Below are positions 1-9,099 of a stretch of DNA of 64,000 nucleotides, piece by piece. The stretch's first letter is position 1. Each line of letters starts with the position of its first letter. Position numbers and translations under genes: made by a program. The notes beneath the pieces were generated by a model. It had not been told where the DNA came from. It did not search any database and worked only from the letters and a program-made list of their open reading frames with translations. Source of the DNA: [Leptolyngbya] sp. JSC-1 (lineage in GTDB: Bacteria; Cyanobacteriota; Cyanobacteriia; Elainellales; Elainellaceae). Where the stretch lies: assembly GCA_000733415.1 (NCBI GenBank), contig KL662191.1, positions 2,257,020-2,321,019 of the forward strand, in the 5' to 3' direction.

Positions 1-364
1 TTTGTTGCTACGCTATCGCATTTATCTTCGTCATAAAATCATTCTGCTGGCTGATTCAACAGCAAATTGTCCGAACCTTCTATTGACTGCGGTAGGACAA
101 AATACAATTTAGTAAGATTAGTAAAGAAGCTTTATCATTTCGATCGTCGCTAATAAAAACTATCCAAAATCTCTACCAGTTCTCCACTTTTCAGATCTAC
201 TGTAGTAGCTTGTAGTGTAAGCTGAGCTGGTAGTTAAGGAAATCCTTCAAGTCTTGAGACACTCATTTATTGTGGATCAAAGCAAAATCTGAATCTATCG
301 GGCTTTAAAACTAAACAAATAGAAAAGCTGGCATTCTTAAGTGGTTTGATCTAATAAAACGTAG

Positions 365-392
365 GATGTGTTAGGCGTAGCCATAATGCATC
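365..392. repeat. small imperfect palindromic repeat
   Basis: The arms GATGTGTTA and TAATGCATC are imperfect inverted repeats (7 of 9 pairs) around GGCGTAGCCA. Short palindromes with a GGCGTAGCC core are common between cyanobacterial genes. The rest of bases 1-447 shows no gene or signal that I can support. Confidence 0.45.
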
Positions 393-447
393 AAAATGCA
401 GTTGGGTAATTGACTGAACATGGCAGTTCCTCACCGAGTAAAAGAAT

Positions 448-1029
448 CTATACATTCAGTTTTGCCACCACCATCGCCAGCTTTGCTCCAATTTGTTCAA
501 CTGTCTGTTGTTGTTGTGGATCCTTCAGCGTTCCATTCGGGTTAAATGCTTCGTGGGCTTTCATAACAGCGACCTGCTCCGGCAAGACCAAAACTCGAAT
601 ATTGCTGAGAATTGAGCGTAGGTGTACCAGCCCGCGTAGACCGCCCAAGCCGCCCGGTGATGCACTCATGATGCCGGCAACTTTGTCAGCAAAGGCCGCT
701 AACGGAGGTTCACCTTCTACCGGACGCGAAGCCCAATCGATCGCATTTTTCAGCAAGGGCGTCACGGAGCTATTGTACTCAGGCGAAGCAATCAACAAGC
801 CTTGGTGCGATTTCATCAGATCCTTCAGCTTGAGCGCATTTTCAGGGATGCCCTGCTTTGCTTCTAGATCCTGGTCATACAGCGGTAATGGCAGGTCTCG
901 AAAATCGAGGTAGGTGACGTCAGCTCCGGCTGTTCTAGCCCCATTGGCCGCAATTTGCACCACGCGCTTATTGAACGAGTCTTTGCGGGCACTGCCTGCG
1001 AACGCCAAAATTCGAGGAGTATAGCTCAT
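448..1029 (-). CDS. NADPH-dependent FMN reductase (flavodoxin-like fold)
   Basis: This 193-residue protein has the full length usual for the NADPH-dependent FMN reductase (SsuE/ChrR/azoreductase) family. These cytosolic enzymes use NAD(P)H to reduce bound FMN or quinones, chromate and azo dyes. The flavin-phosphate loop GSARKDSFN lies at about residues 11-19, SPEYNSSVTP at about 81-90, and the glycine-rich SASPGGLGGLR loop at about 122-132; all three are family signatures. The start codon is preceded by AT-rich DNA with no strong ribosome binding site. The gene stands alone. The next gene on the same strand begins at 2771 and ends 156 bp upstream, so an operon is unlikely. The physiological substrate cannot be read from the sequence. 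Confidence 0.9.
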   Translation of the reverse strand: MSYTPRILAFAGSARKDSFNKRVVQIAANGARTAGADVTYLDFRDLPLPLYDQDLEAKQGIPENALKLKDLMKSHQGLLIASPEYNSSVTPLLKNAIDWASRPVEGEPPLAAFADKVAGIMSASPGGLGGLRGLVHLRSILSNIRVLVLPEQVAVMKAHEAFNPNGTLKDPQQQQTVEQIGAKLAMVVAKLNV

Positions 1030-1184
1030 ACGAGGGGTAATGAGTGAAGGCTGCTTTGATTATAGAAGCGGATGCAATTTTTGCATATAGTTCTTAGGAT
1101 GAAGCATGAATGTATTTTCATGACAGTACCCTGAGATTACCTACAGCCTTTCACTTCGAGCATCAACTTGTTACAAACCTGTTT

Positions 1185-2771
1185 TTAGGCATGGCTAAGC
1201 TTTTGCAAGTTTGTGAAACTCTCTAAGATTGCAAAAGGAACAGCATCGGCAACTCCTCTAAAGCCGTCTCGATCGAATGAGACTACCGTGTTGCCTTGCG
1301 AGATGGTTGCGGTTAGCACGCCGTCTAAGAATGGATCAGCACCAACATAACCGACTGACTTGAGCAAGCGGCTGACACCGAGCCTATCTTGACCTCGAGC
1401 AAAATCAGTGATCGTGTCTATTCCATCCTTAGTAGATTGAAAAACAAAGATATCGGCTCCAATTCCACCGGTTAGTCGGTCGTTGCCACCCAGTCCGCTT
1501 AGGATATCTGCGCCCCAAGCTCCGTTTAATTGATTATTTGCCTGGTTGCCACTCAATATATCATTTCCCGCTCCCCCGATTGCGTGTTCAATTATTACTC
1601 CAAACGCAATCGCTACATTCTCGTAAATTGGCTGAGCACGAAACTCACCAATTGAGCTAAATTGTCCGGGTTTGAGATTAATCCATGTATTTTGCTGCTG
1701 GTTGCGAGCATTCACGGTATCTATGCCGCTCGTATCGTAAATGGTTTCAATAAATGGTTTATCAGATCCCCATCGGTAAATCGTGTCTCCCTGGCCTGTT
1801 TCGTCGTTCTTTCCATAAAGCTGCTGAATCGCTGGGATATCATACAGCATCGGAGTATGAGGCTGATAACGTGCTGGCAAAGACGGGTGATTGTTGTAGG
1901 CCATCACTGTATATTGCACTGTTTGTTGAGCTAGCGGTAGCGTGGCTTCATCATCAAAGGGATGGCTGAGTCCGAGGGCGTGACCGATTTCGTGCAAAAC
2001 TGTAGAAAATCCATAGGATCCCGGCAGAGGTTTGCGGTTGGAAGAGTTTGCATGGTTCAACCATGTATCTCCTCTCCTCAAAGGTCCTGCATCTGGGAAG
2101 TAGGCCCAACCGAGTATACCTGGTTCTTTAGCTGTACCAAAGCGAAGCTGAACCGAGTTGTCGTCGGGAACGGCCTTAAATGTGATGCCTGAGACTTTTT
2201 CCCATGCTTGCAGAGCCAATCGCACCGCTTGTCTTTGCACCTGGGTCATTGGCTTAAAGTTACTGGTTGTATCGTCCCACAGTCCTTTGCGATTTGGTTT
2301 GTAGTAGGACGGTAATTTCTCCATAAAGCTATAGGTCAAGGTGATCGGCTGGCCTAAGCGATGGGGCTGCCACCTGTGCCGTCCTTGCTGAGCTAATGTT
2401 TCTGCCTGATATTGCGGAACCGGATCAAGAATACCAGCGGTAGTTTTTAATATATACGGACCTATTCCTTGTGAATTCTCACTTGTGATGCGTAGAAGAT
2501 AATCCACGCCTGGTTTTACCGTAAACGTAAGTTGAGCTGTTTCTTGACCATTTTGGAATTGAAGGATTCGGCTCAAATTGTCTGCCCGGCGTAGCTCCAG
2601 TTCGGGCCTAAACTGCTGTGACTCCAGCGTGATGGTGACTTTCTGTCCAGCTTTCGCGCCCGTTAGCAGAATATCGTCGTAGTAGTAGGTGGTCTCTGAC
2701 TCTAACGGATCAGTATAGGGGTAAAGCAAATCATCAAACTGCAAAGCACCCTGCAAAGAATTCTTACTCAT
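1185..2771 (-). CDS. serralysin-like M10 metalloprotease with PPC and RTX domains
   Basis: This 528-residue protein is a zinc endopeptidase predicted to act outside the cell. Residues about 15-115 form a bacterial pre-peptidase C-terminal (PPC) beta domain, here placed at the N-terminus. A metzincin catalytic domain follows (about 130-320) with the zinc motif HEIGHALGLSH near residue 260 and a VMAYN Met-turn. The C-terminus has about three RTX-type calcium-binding nonapeptides (GGAGNDILSG, GLGGNDRLTG and a degenerate copy) and the serralysin-type terminal domain with ITDFARGQDRLG. There is no N-terminal signal peptide, which fits type I secretion through the C-terminus. No ABC/HlyD exporter is nearby. 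The N-terminal PPC is unusual, since serralysins usually begin with the protease domain. Confidence 0.88.
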   Translation of the reverse strand: MSKNSLQGALQFDDLLYPYTDPLESETTYYYDDILLTGAKAGQKVTITLESQQFRPELELRRADNLSRILQFQNGQETAQLTFTVKPGVDYLLRITSENSQGIGPYILKTTAGILDPVPQYQAETLAQQGRHRWQPHRLGQPITLTYSFMEKLPSYYKPNRKGLWDDTTSNFKPMTQVQRQAVRLALQAWEKVSGITFKAVPDDNSVQLRFGTAKEPGILGWAYFPDAGPLRRGDTWLNHANSSNRKPLPGSYGFSTVLHEIGHALGLSHPFDDEATLPLAQQTVQYTVMAYNNHPSLPARYQPHTPMLYDIPAIQQLYGKNDETGQGDTIYRWGSDKPFIETIYDTSGIDTVNARNQQQNTWINLKPGQFSSIGEFRAQPIYENVAIAFGVIIEHAIGGAGNDILSGNQANNQLNGAWGADILSGLGGNDRLTGGIGADIFVFQSTKDGIDTITDFARGQDRLGVSRLLKSVGYVGADPFLDGVLTATISQGNTVVSFDRDGFRGVADAVPFAILESFTNLQKLSHA

Positions 2772-3236
2772 ATCGGTTTTTATGGTTCAAGCAATTCGGA
2801 TTATGAATCGGGGAAATAAACTCAGCATAAAAGATCTAATCGCTGTTGGCAGTACCCAGACGGGTAATTGTTAGCCAACGCAACAAAATTTGAACCGAAA
2901 AAAGTTAATCCAGTGATCAACAAGATTATTCTTGGGGTAAGGAATAACGATCATTCTAGGGGGCTTGTAAAGCTTACCCCTCACGCGGGTACTACTCAGC
3001 GGCTTGGCAATCTTGTAAAGTAGTATTGTCAGGCTGTATTATTTGAATAGGGAAAGTCTGACCTGAAATATTTCTTATTGAATTACCTGTAGTACTTTGC
3101 CAAGCATTGCAGATACGACTTTCGATTCATAGATCGCCACACCTAACAATCCACTACAAAAAGTGTAGCCTTAACGTTTCGATGTTCCATAAAATCGCTT
3201 GCATATCATCCAAGTACTTTTGTTCTATATTGAGAT
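2772..3236. other. intergenic region, divergent promoters presumed
   Basis: This 465-bp AT-rich gap separates the divergently transcribed metalloprotease and the small secreted protein. I see no open frame, strong hairpin or repeat family member in it. Confidence 0.4.
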
Positions 3237-3506
3237 ATGAAAATACTCACCTTCGTGATACTCCTCTTGTTTCTTGAGGGTGTTTCACCTCTATATTCTC
3301 AAGAACTGGTAGTAGACAGTAAGCAGGGGCAAAATCCTGTAGGCCAGAGAAACCCTCAAAATCCTAGGAGGTCTCCTCAAGGCTCTGGAAGACCCCCTCA
3401 AAATCGTGAGCGGCCTTGCTACAAGGATGGGAAATCGCATCCGCACAATACAAGGCTAGGCGATCAACTCTGTAGCAATGGTGAGTGGATCTCAGTTCCA
3501 CCTTGA
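3237..3506 (+). CDS. small secreted cysteine-containing protein, copy 1
   Basis: This 89-residue protein has an N-terminal signal peptide: KILTFVILLLFLEGVSPLYS, cleaved near SLYSQE. A low-complexity region rich in Gln, Asn, Pro and Arg follows (about 30-60). The C-terminal module contains two cysteines and reads CYKDGKSHPHNTRLGDQLC followed by NGEW. The same module ends the next gene, so the pair is probably a tandem duplication that diverged in the linker. The two cysteines could form one disulfide in the periplasm or outside. The layout C-Y-x2-G-x-S-x-P-H...G-D-x2-C-x-N-G-x-W recalls short secreted Cys/Trp domains such as DUF1496 or VWC-like pieces, but I cannot assign a family. The function is unknown. 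Confidence 0.6.
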   Translation: MKILTFVILLLFLEGVSPLYSQELVVDSKQGQNPVGQRNPQNPRRSPQGSGRPPQNRERPCYKDGKSHPHNTRLGDQLCSNGEWISVPP

Positions 3507-3587
3507 TAACGGCTTGATAATGATTCGATACGATACAGGTAGATAATCAAAGTGCAAATTATTCAAATTATGCTTAAGGCTGAAGCA

Positions 3588-3770
3588 ATGACAAAATTTT
3601 TAAATCTTCGACTCATCTTCCTTTTGCTACTGACCCTTACTACAAATGCTTCAGTAGTTTATGCTTCTGGCAATGGCAGTCCGTGTTACCTCAATGGCGA
3701 ATCCTATCCTCACGGCAGCCGAGTTGGTGACTATATCTGTATAAATGGTGAATGGCTTCCCTACCAATAG
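3588..3770 (+). CDS. small secreted cysteine-containing protein, copy 2
   Basis: This is a 60-residue protein from the chosen ATG, which directly begins a good signal peptide (MTKFLNLRLIFLLLLTLTT, cleavage near VYA-SG). The frame is open upstream to a GTG at 3552, but that would put 12 extra residues before the signal peptide. The mature part is almost only the module CYLNGESYPHGSRVGDYIC followed by NGEWLPYQ, closely matching the C-terminus of the preceding gene. It lies 81 bp downstream of that gene on the same strand, so co-transcription is plausible. The function is unknown. Conservation of both Cys, the Gly-Asp pair and the terminal NGEW between the paralogues argues that this is a real, selected peptide. 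Confidence 0.55.
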   Translation: MTKFLNLRLIFLLLLTLTTNASVVYASGNGSPCYLNGESYPHGSRVGDYICINGEWLPYQ

Positions 3771-3831
3771 TGTTTCTACTTTTTGTTTCTGGCTTTTTAT
3801 AGCGTTTTTTAGATCATTTCAGGGCATCATT

Positions 3832-6800
3832 TCACGGGCAAAGTTTTGCAGCTTGGTTGTAAACACGATGATTAGAATCAGGATTGATTGCAAAATAATT
3901 GTTCAGCCAATTGCAACTCTTTTTCTTGAGAGCATCTGAATTGAATTCCCATAGTCTGATTGTATTGTCAGCACTTGCTGAGATTAAGGTCTCTGAAGTT
4001 TCTGGGCTGAGATATTTCACAGACCAAACGGGTCCCTCATGACCCTGGAGGGTACCAATCAGTTCCCCGTCGCGTCTCCACAACTTGACGGTCCCGTCCT
4101 TACTATTTGAAACCAAGAACTGTCCGTCTGGGCTGAACTGCACATCCAGTACCGACCCTTGATGGCCCTGGAGGGTGGCAATTAACTTCCCAGTGCGGGT
4201 CCACAACTTCACCGTCCGGTCTAGGCTGATTGAGGCCAGGGTCTGGCTATCCCGACTAAATTGCACAGCCCAAACCAAACCTTGGTGTCCTGGAAGCGTC
4301 TGAATCGGTTTACCATCGCGGGTCCATAACCTTACGGTTTTGTCCTCACCGGCTGAAGCTAAAATTTTGCCATCCGGGCTAAACTGTACAACCCAAACTC
4401 GACCTTGATGCCCTGGAAGTGTCTGAATCGGCTTGCCATCGCGGGTCCATAGCTTGACGGTTTTATCAAAGCCCGCTGTAGCGACAGTGTCACCATCGGG
4501 GCTAAACTCCACATCTGAGACGTAGTCTTGATGTCCTTGAAGTGTATCGATCAGTTTGCCATCGCGGGTCCACAATTTAGCAGTTTTATCAAAGCTGGCC
4601 GTGGCCAAAATTTGGCTATCTGGACTAAATTGCACAGTCCAAATCAGAGTTTTATGTCCTGGAAGCGTAGCAATTGGTTGACCATCGCGAGTCCACAACT
4701 TCGTGATTCCATCAAAGCCAGCTGTGGCCAAAATTTGGCTATCTGGACTGAACTGAATGGTTCGAACCAGTCCCTCATGCTGAGGCGTAGCAATCAATTT
4801 GCCATCGCGGGTCCACAGCTTAATGGTTTTCTCATTGCTCACTGAAGCTAGAGTCTGGCCATCGGGGCTGAACTGCATTTTTGAAACTTCTTCTTGCTGT
4901 CCTTGAACTTCGCTTTGATTACCCTGAAGCACTACTATCTTCTGATCATTGTTGTGTACCGCCCACAGTTTCACTGTTCTATCAAGGCCAACTGAAGCCA
5001 GGGTTTGTCCATCGGGGTTAAACTTCACATCCAGGACCGGCTCTTGATGACCCTGAAGAGTGGCCACTAACTCACCCCTGCGGCTCCATAACTTCACCGT
5101 TTTATCGAAGCTTGCTGAAGCCAGGGTTTGCCCATCGGGGCTGAATTGGACTGCCGAAATCTGATCTTGATGACCTAAAAGTGTAGCAGTCAGTTCACCC
5201 GTGTGGCTCCACAACTTTATGGTGTTATCGAGGCTTGCTGAAGCCAGCATTTGCCCATCGGGGCTGAATTGGACTGCCGAGACTCCCTCTTGATGGCCTG
5301 AAAGTGTAGCAGCCAGTTCACCATTCCGGGTCCACAACTTCACCGTTTTGTCGTTACTGGCCGATGCCAGGATTTTTCCATCCGGGCTAAACTGCACGGC
5401 TCGGACTGCCTCTTGATGTCCCAGAAGCGTAGCAATCAGTTCACCATCGCGGTTCCATAACCTGATAGTTTTGTCATCACCAGCCGAAGCGAGCATCCGG
5501 CTATCAGGGCTAAACTGTACGGCTCCAACACTGCCCTGATGGCCTGCCAGTGTTTTAATCAGTTTGCCATCACCTGTCCAGAGTTTCACCGTCTGATCAT
5601 CGCTGGCAGAGGCTAGGCGTTGCCCATCGGGACTAAACTGGACGGCCCGAACTTTCCCTTGATGGCCCTGGAGGGCCGCAATCGGTTCACCGTTACGTTT
5701 CCATAGCTTCACGGTTTGATCAGAGCTGGCAGAAGCAAGCGTTTGCCCATCTCGACTAAACTGAACTGCTGTGATGGTGTCCTGATGACCCCGAAGCATA
5801 GTAATTGATTCGCCATCACGTTCCCACAATTTTACAGTTCCGTCATCACTAGCCAGTGCTAAAGTTCCGCCATCGGGACTAAACTCTACTGCCCGAACGG
5901 CATCTTGTTGCCCTTCAAGGCGATTATGCTCGCGAATTTGATCAATGATTTGTTGTAATGTCACACTTGCTTGCAATTTGATCTCAGGTTCGATTACTTT
6001 TCCGTAGTCTTCTGCCTGCTGAACAGCGCTCAGCGCCTTAGTCAAAGCTTCAATCTGTAGATTGGAGAGCCAGAGGTTGTTGGCAGACAGGCTTAAGGAT
6101 TGAATTTCGGTGTTTTTACGTGCTCTATCCGCAAACCAGGCAGCGCCCCCTGAGACAACTGCAACACTCATTGAGAGGGCAATAATCAGACCCGTTGTAA
6201 GTTGGGAGAGGAATTTTCGCCGCTGTTCATCCTGGCGACTAGCTCGAACAAACTGAGTTTCGAGGTCGTTGAGGTCTTCATAGCCCAAAACCTCCTGCAG
6301 CGCACTTCCCCGCAGTAACCAGCTCCGGTCCTTCCCTTGAGCCTGCCACCGCTCCGCCTTTCTCCTCAGATCGAGCCGCTGCCGGAGTGTAACTCGCTCA
6401 TCCTCTAACCAATTGACCAGGCGTGACCAATTGCGGATTAAGGCTTCATGGGCCACCTCGACCTGGGCGTTTTCAGGAATATCACTGTCCGTTAGGCGCA
6501 CTAAGCGAGCAGCCACCAATTTATCAAGAACCCGATCGACGCGATCGATCGCTTCCCCTCTGCGATATAGCTCTTTGCGAGGGATGCGATTGCTGGTCAC
6601 TTCCAAGCCTTCGCCGGGGCGTACCATCTGTAGCAGAATCCGCTTTACCGTGAGCTGTTCTTCAGGAATCAGATTGTTATAGAACTCATTCGCACTGTTT
6701 GACAGGGCCGAACGTCCACCGCCCAACCGCTGGTAAGCATCCCAAACAATGCGATTGTGTTCGCGGTGATCCCAAAGTTTGAGCAGGGTAAATTGCAAGA

Positions 6801-7839
6801 GCGGCAGGGCGGCAGGTTCACCCAGTACATCGTTCAGGAGCTTATCGACCAGTCCCGCATCAAACTTTAAACCCACCAGTTCGGCTGGTTTCTCGATGGC
6901 TTCTCGCAGTTCGCTGGCATCTAGAGGAAACACTCGGACTGCAGATTGTTCAAAGTGCTCCCACAGTCTCGGAATCCGGGCAACGTAACTCTCAAAGTCG
7001 GCCCGCATCGTCAAAATCAGGACATGTTGAGCCTCCGGGGTTTGGACAAAATTGAGCAGATTGCTGATAAATGCCTGACGGACTTCATCATCCTGACAGA
7101 GGGTAAACACCTCTTCAAATTGGTCAATCACCAACACGGCTGGATGCTTTTCTGGCTGCAGCAGTTGGACAAGGTGATTGGGATTCTGTTTAAAAGCTGC
7201 AACCTGCTGTGTCATCCATGTCGTTGGTACGCTCTCAGGCGGTTGCAAACGTTGCACCAGAGCCGCTAAAGGATCGGAACCGGGAACTAACGGATTGTAA
7301 TAGATCCAGTCCTGGCTATCTGGCAACGCCCCAGCCTTGAGTCTGGGTAACAAACCTCCCAAGACCACGGACGACTTGCCACTTCCAGACGAGCCAACCA
7401 CAAACAGCAGGCGGTTAGTTTCTAAGTGGCTAAGCAGTCTTTCAACCAGCCGTTGCCGCCCAAAAAAGAGCTGTTGATTCTGCTCGCGAAACGCCTCTAA
7501 GCCTATATATGGGCAGCGATCGTCACTCAAGTCAGGAGCGAGGGACGGATCGAAATCCACCAGGGTTGTGTCGGGTGGCTCCTGCCCAGCCCGATAGAGG
7601 AGTGAACTCCAGTAATCGAGAATGCCCTGCGCGGCCCAGCGATCGTCCTCATTATCTAGAACCGCTCCGGTTGCCCGTCCTTTGAGCATAAACTGCTCAA
7701 TCTGGGTTAAAACATCCGACTGGTTTCCCTGTTCCCGATGGAGCTTGAGTAACTCACTGTGGGCGACCCGCAGAGAGGATAAGGATGGAAAGCGAATCTC
7801 ATCTGCTTTAGGGTTGGCTGTAGTTTCAGTATTATTCAT
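3832..7839 (-). CDS. nSTAND NTPase with about 16 WD40 repeats
   Basis: This 1335-residue protein looks like the sensor/switch of a biological conflict or programmed-death system. It starts with a short helical domain (about 18-95). An nSTAND1-type P-loop NTPase follows, with Walker A GSSGSGKSS near residue 150, Walker B AVLVIDQFEE near 235, and the usual CPYIGLEAF and FFGRQ entry motifs. A winged-helix/helical region comes next, then one hydrophobic segment (LTTGLIIALSMSVAVVSG, about 548-565) that may be a membrane anchor. From about 645 to the end there are about 16 WD40 repeats, most with SPDGQ, LASAS and KLW motifs, enough for two propellers. STAND proteins oligomerise on ligand binding and activate effectors; WD40 arrays usually sense the trigger. 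The start overlaps the upstream stop by 4 bp (ATGA), so the two are translationally coupled. The repeats are very alike, which points to recent duplication or concerted evolution. Confidence 0.88.
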   Translation of the reverse strand: MNNTETTANPKADEIRFPSLSSLRVAHSELLKLHREQGNQSDVLTQIEQFMLKGRATGAVLDNEDDRWAAQGILDYWSSLLYRAGQEPPDTTLVDFDPSLAPDLSDDRCPYIGLEAFREQNQQLFFGRQRLVERLLSHLETNRLLFVVGSSGSGKSSVVLGGLLPRLKAGALPDSQDWIYYNPLVPGSDPLAALVQRLQPPESVPTTWMTQQVAAFKQNPNHLVQLLQPEKHPAVLVIDQFEEVFTLCQDDEVRQAFISNLLNFVQTPEAQHVLILTMRADFESYVARIPRLWEHFEQSAVRVFPLDASELREAIEKPAELVGLKFDAGLVDKLLNDVLGEPAALPLLQFTLLKLWDHREHNRIVWDAYQRLGGGRSALSNSANEFYNNLIPEEQLTVKRILLQMVRPGEGLEVTSNRIPRKELYRRGEAIDRVDRVLDKLVAARLVRLTDSDIPENAQVEVAHEALIRNWSRLVNWLEDERVTLRQRLDLRRKAERWQAQGKDRSWLLRGSALQEVLGYEDLNDLETQFVRASRQDEQRRKFLSQLTTGLIIALSMSVAVVSGGAAWFADRARKNTEIQSLSLSANNLWLSNLQIEALTKALSAVQQAEDYGKVIEPEIKLQASVTLQQIIDQIREHNRLEGQQDAVRAVEFSPDGGTLALASDDGTVKLWERDGESITMLRGHQDTITAVQFSRDGQTLASASSDQTVKLWKRNGEPIAALQGHQGKVRAVQFSPDGQRLASASDDQTVKLWTGDGKLIKTLAGHQGSVGAVQFSPDSRMLASAGDDKTIRLWNRDGELIATLLGHQEAVRAVQFSPDGKILASASNDKTVKLWTRNGELAATLSGHQEGVSAVQFSPDGQMLASASLDNTIKLWSHTGELTATLLGHQDQISAVQFSPDGQTLASASFDKTVKLWSRRGELVATLQGHQEPVLDVKFNPDGQTLASVGLDRTVKLWAVHNNDQKIVVLQGNQSEVQGQQEEVSKMQFSPDGQTLASVSNEKTIKLWTRDGKLIATPQHEGLVRTIQFSPDSQILATAGFDGITKLWTRDGQPIATLPGHKTLIWTVQFSPDSQILATASFDKTAKLWTRDGKLIDTLQGHQDYVSDVEFSPDGDTVATAGFDKTVKLWTRDGKPIQTLPGHQGRVWVVQFSPDGKILASAGEDKTVRLWTRDGKPIQTLPGHQGLVWAVQFSRDSQTLASISLDRTVKLWTRTGKLIATLQGHQGSVLDVQFSPDGQFLVSNSKDGTVKLWRRDGELIGTLQGHEGPVWSVKYLSPETSETLISASADNTIRLWEFNSDALKKKSCNWLNNYFAINPDSNHRVYNQAAKLCP

Positions 7840-9005
7840 TCGATCATCCTCAACACAGACGCGAGTGGTTCACCTACTTCTCGAAGTTCTTCACACAAAC
7901 GTCTTAATGTGACATCGACTTGATAAAAGCGCTCGCTGGCCCGTCTACGATACATCCGAAAATAGCGTTTGATTTTGGCAGGGTTCTTGGCCTGAAGTGC
8001 TGCATCCAAATTCTGGCTATCTTGTTGAAATGCCAGCGTCCACTGATCGGCAGTAGGGTCAAACAGGGCCTCTGTTCGTTCCTTGAGATCGGGCCAGGAC
8101 ATTTCCAGCTCAATCAAGTCTTTGTCCAAATTTGTTTCAATTCGGCGCAACTCTAGATCGAATTCCTGCCAGCAGTCGTGTCCATAGATGAGGGCAGTCA
8201 AGCGCTGATTCAACTCTGCCAGCACTACAACACCTATCTGGAATTGTTGAATCTTCTCCTGATTCAAGTTAGCCTCTACCAGGCTGTTCCAAATCGCTTG
8301 CATCGCGTTGACCAGGGCCGGAAGTCTCAGGGCTTTAGCAGCTGCATTAAGATTAGTGTTGATTCGTGAAGGTTGAATGGCCAGAATTCGGCCTAATAGC
8401 CAAATAGTTCGTTGGAGCCGTCGAGTATCTAGTGTTTCGATCGCAGCATGCAATTCATCCTGAGCACAGTCCAGCTTCTTTAGCCACAGCAATTCGCTGG
8501 TGGCAATGGTTTCTCGTCCGGCAACATTTTTAACTTCTCTCAAAATTCCCTGCAACGTCAATTCGTGCTCCATCAGAATCTCCAGTGCAGTGTCATCCTC
8601 AGGATCTGAGAACCGTTTTGCTTCCTGAAGAATACCGCTGTAGCATTGAAATTCCAGTGTATGAAGCAGATCGTGTAATTCTTTGTAATTCGCAATCACA
8701 TCGATCTGTTCGCAGGCGGCTCGAAAATCTGCTCCGAAGGTAATTACAGCGGAACGAGCCTCGGAATGATGCATCAGCTCAGCCAGAGCAGCCAAACCCC
8801 GACCGACCGAATTACCATATTCTTTCTGGGGTAGACGTAGTTCTTCTCGAACGATTTGCTTAACGGTTTCAGGGTCAATTTGTTGGTAAACATCACCAAT
8901 ATGAATTTCCTGCCCCTGACCAATATTCACCCCAAACTTACCGGACTGTTGCACATTCTGGTCGATCGGATTGGATAGGGTGTCATCTACAGGCATAGGG
9001 TGCAC
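7836..9005 (-). CDS. alpha-helical adaptor-like protein with HIGD motif
   Basis: This 389-residue protein belongs to no family I can name with confidence. The N-terminal 60 residues carry GKFGVNIGQGQEIHIGDVYQ, which resembles GKFNFNAHSVSGLHIGDTYS in the CHAT/caspase protein encoded just upstream. Motifs of this sort occur at the adaptor ends of cyanobacterial conflict proteins, to my knowledge. The remaining 320 residues are leucine- and glutamate-rich and look entirely alpha-helical, with no catalytic motif or membrane segment. The gene lies 94 bp after the caspase/CHAT gene and overlaps the nSTAND gene by 4 bp. Position and shared motif suggest a bridge between protease effector and NTPase switch; that is inference. 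Confidence 0.7.
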   Translation of the reverse strand: MHPMPVDDTLSNPIDQNVQQSGKFGVNIGQGQEIHIGDVYQQIDPETVKQIVREELRLPQKEYGNSVGRGLAALAELMHHSEARSAVITFGADFRAACEQIDVIANYKELHDLLHTLEFQCYSGILQEAKRFSDPEDDTALEILMEHELTLQGILREVKNVAGRETIATSELLWLKKLDCAQDELHAAIETLDTRRLQRTIWLLGRILAIQPSRINTNLNAAAKALRLPALVNAMQAIWNSLVEANLNQEKIQQFQIGVVVLAELNQRLTALIYGHDCWQEFDLELRRIETNLDKDLIELEMSWPDLKERTEALFDPTADQWTLAFQQDSQNLDAALQAKNPAKIKRYFRMYRRRASERFYQVDVTLRRLCEELREVGEPLASVLRMIE

Positions 9006-9099
9006 CTAGGGGAGTTGCGATTACCCTTATTTAGAAATACCAATGAATATCGTCTGAGTTCCGGAAACTATAGAGTCGCTTTAGTTTTCGAATTATTCG

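Noticed and set aside
1..364. Possible gene at the left edge
   Set aside because: No frame with recognisable motifs or coding composition was seen in this AT-rich stretch.
460..620. Possible hidden AT in PKS1 and PKS2 (protein positions 460-620)
   Set aside because: No FPGQG entry motif, GHSxG serine or substrate motif (such as YASH or HAFH) is present, and the space is too short.
410..913. 167-codon plus-strand frame
   Set aside because: It is antisense to the FMN reductase, whose motifs are clear.
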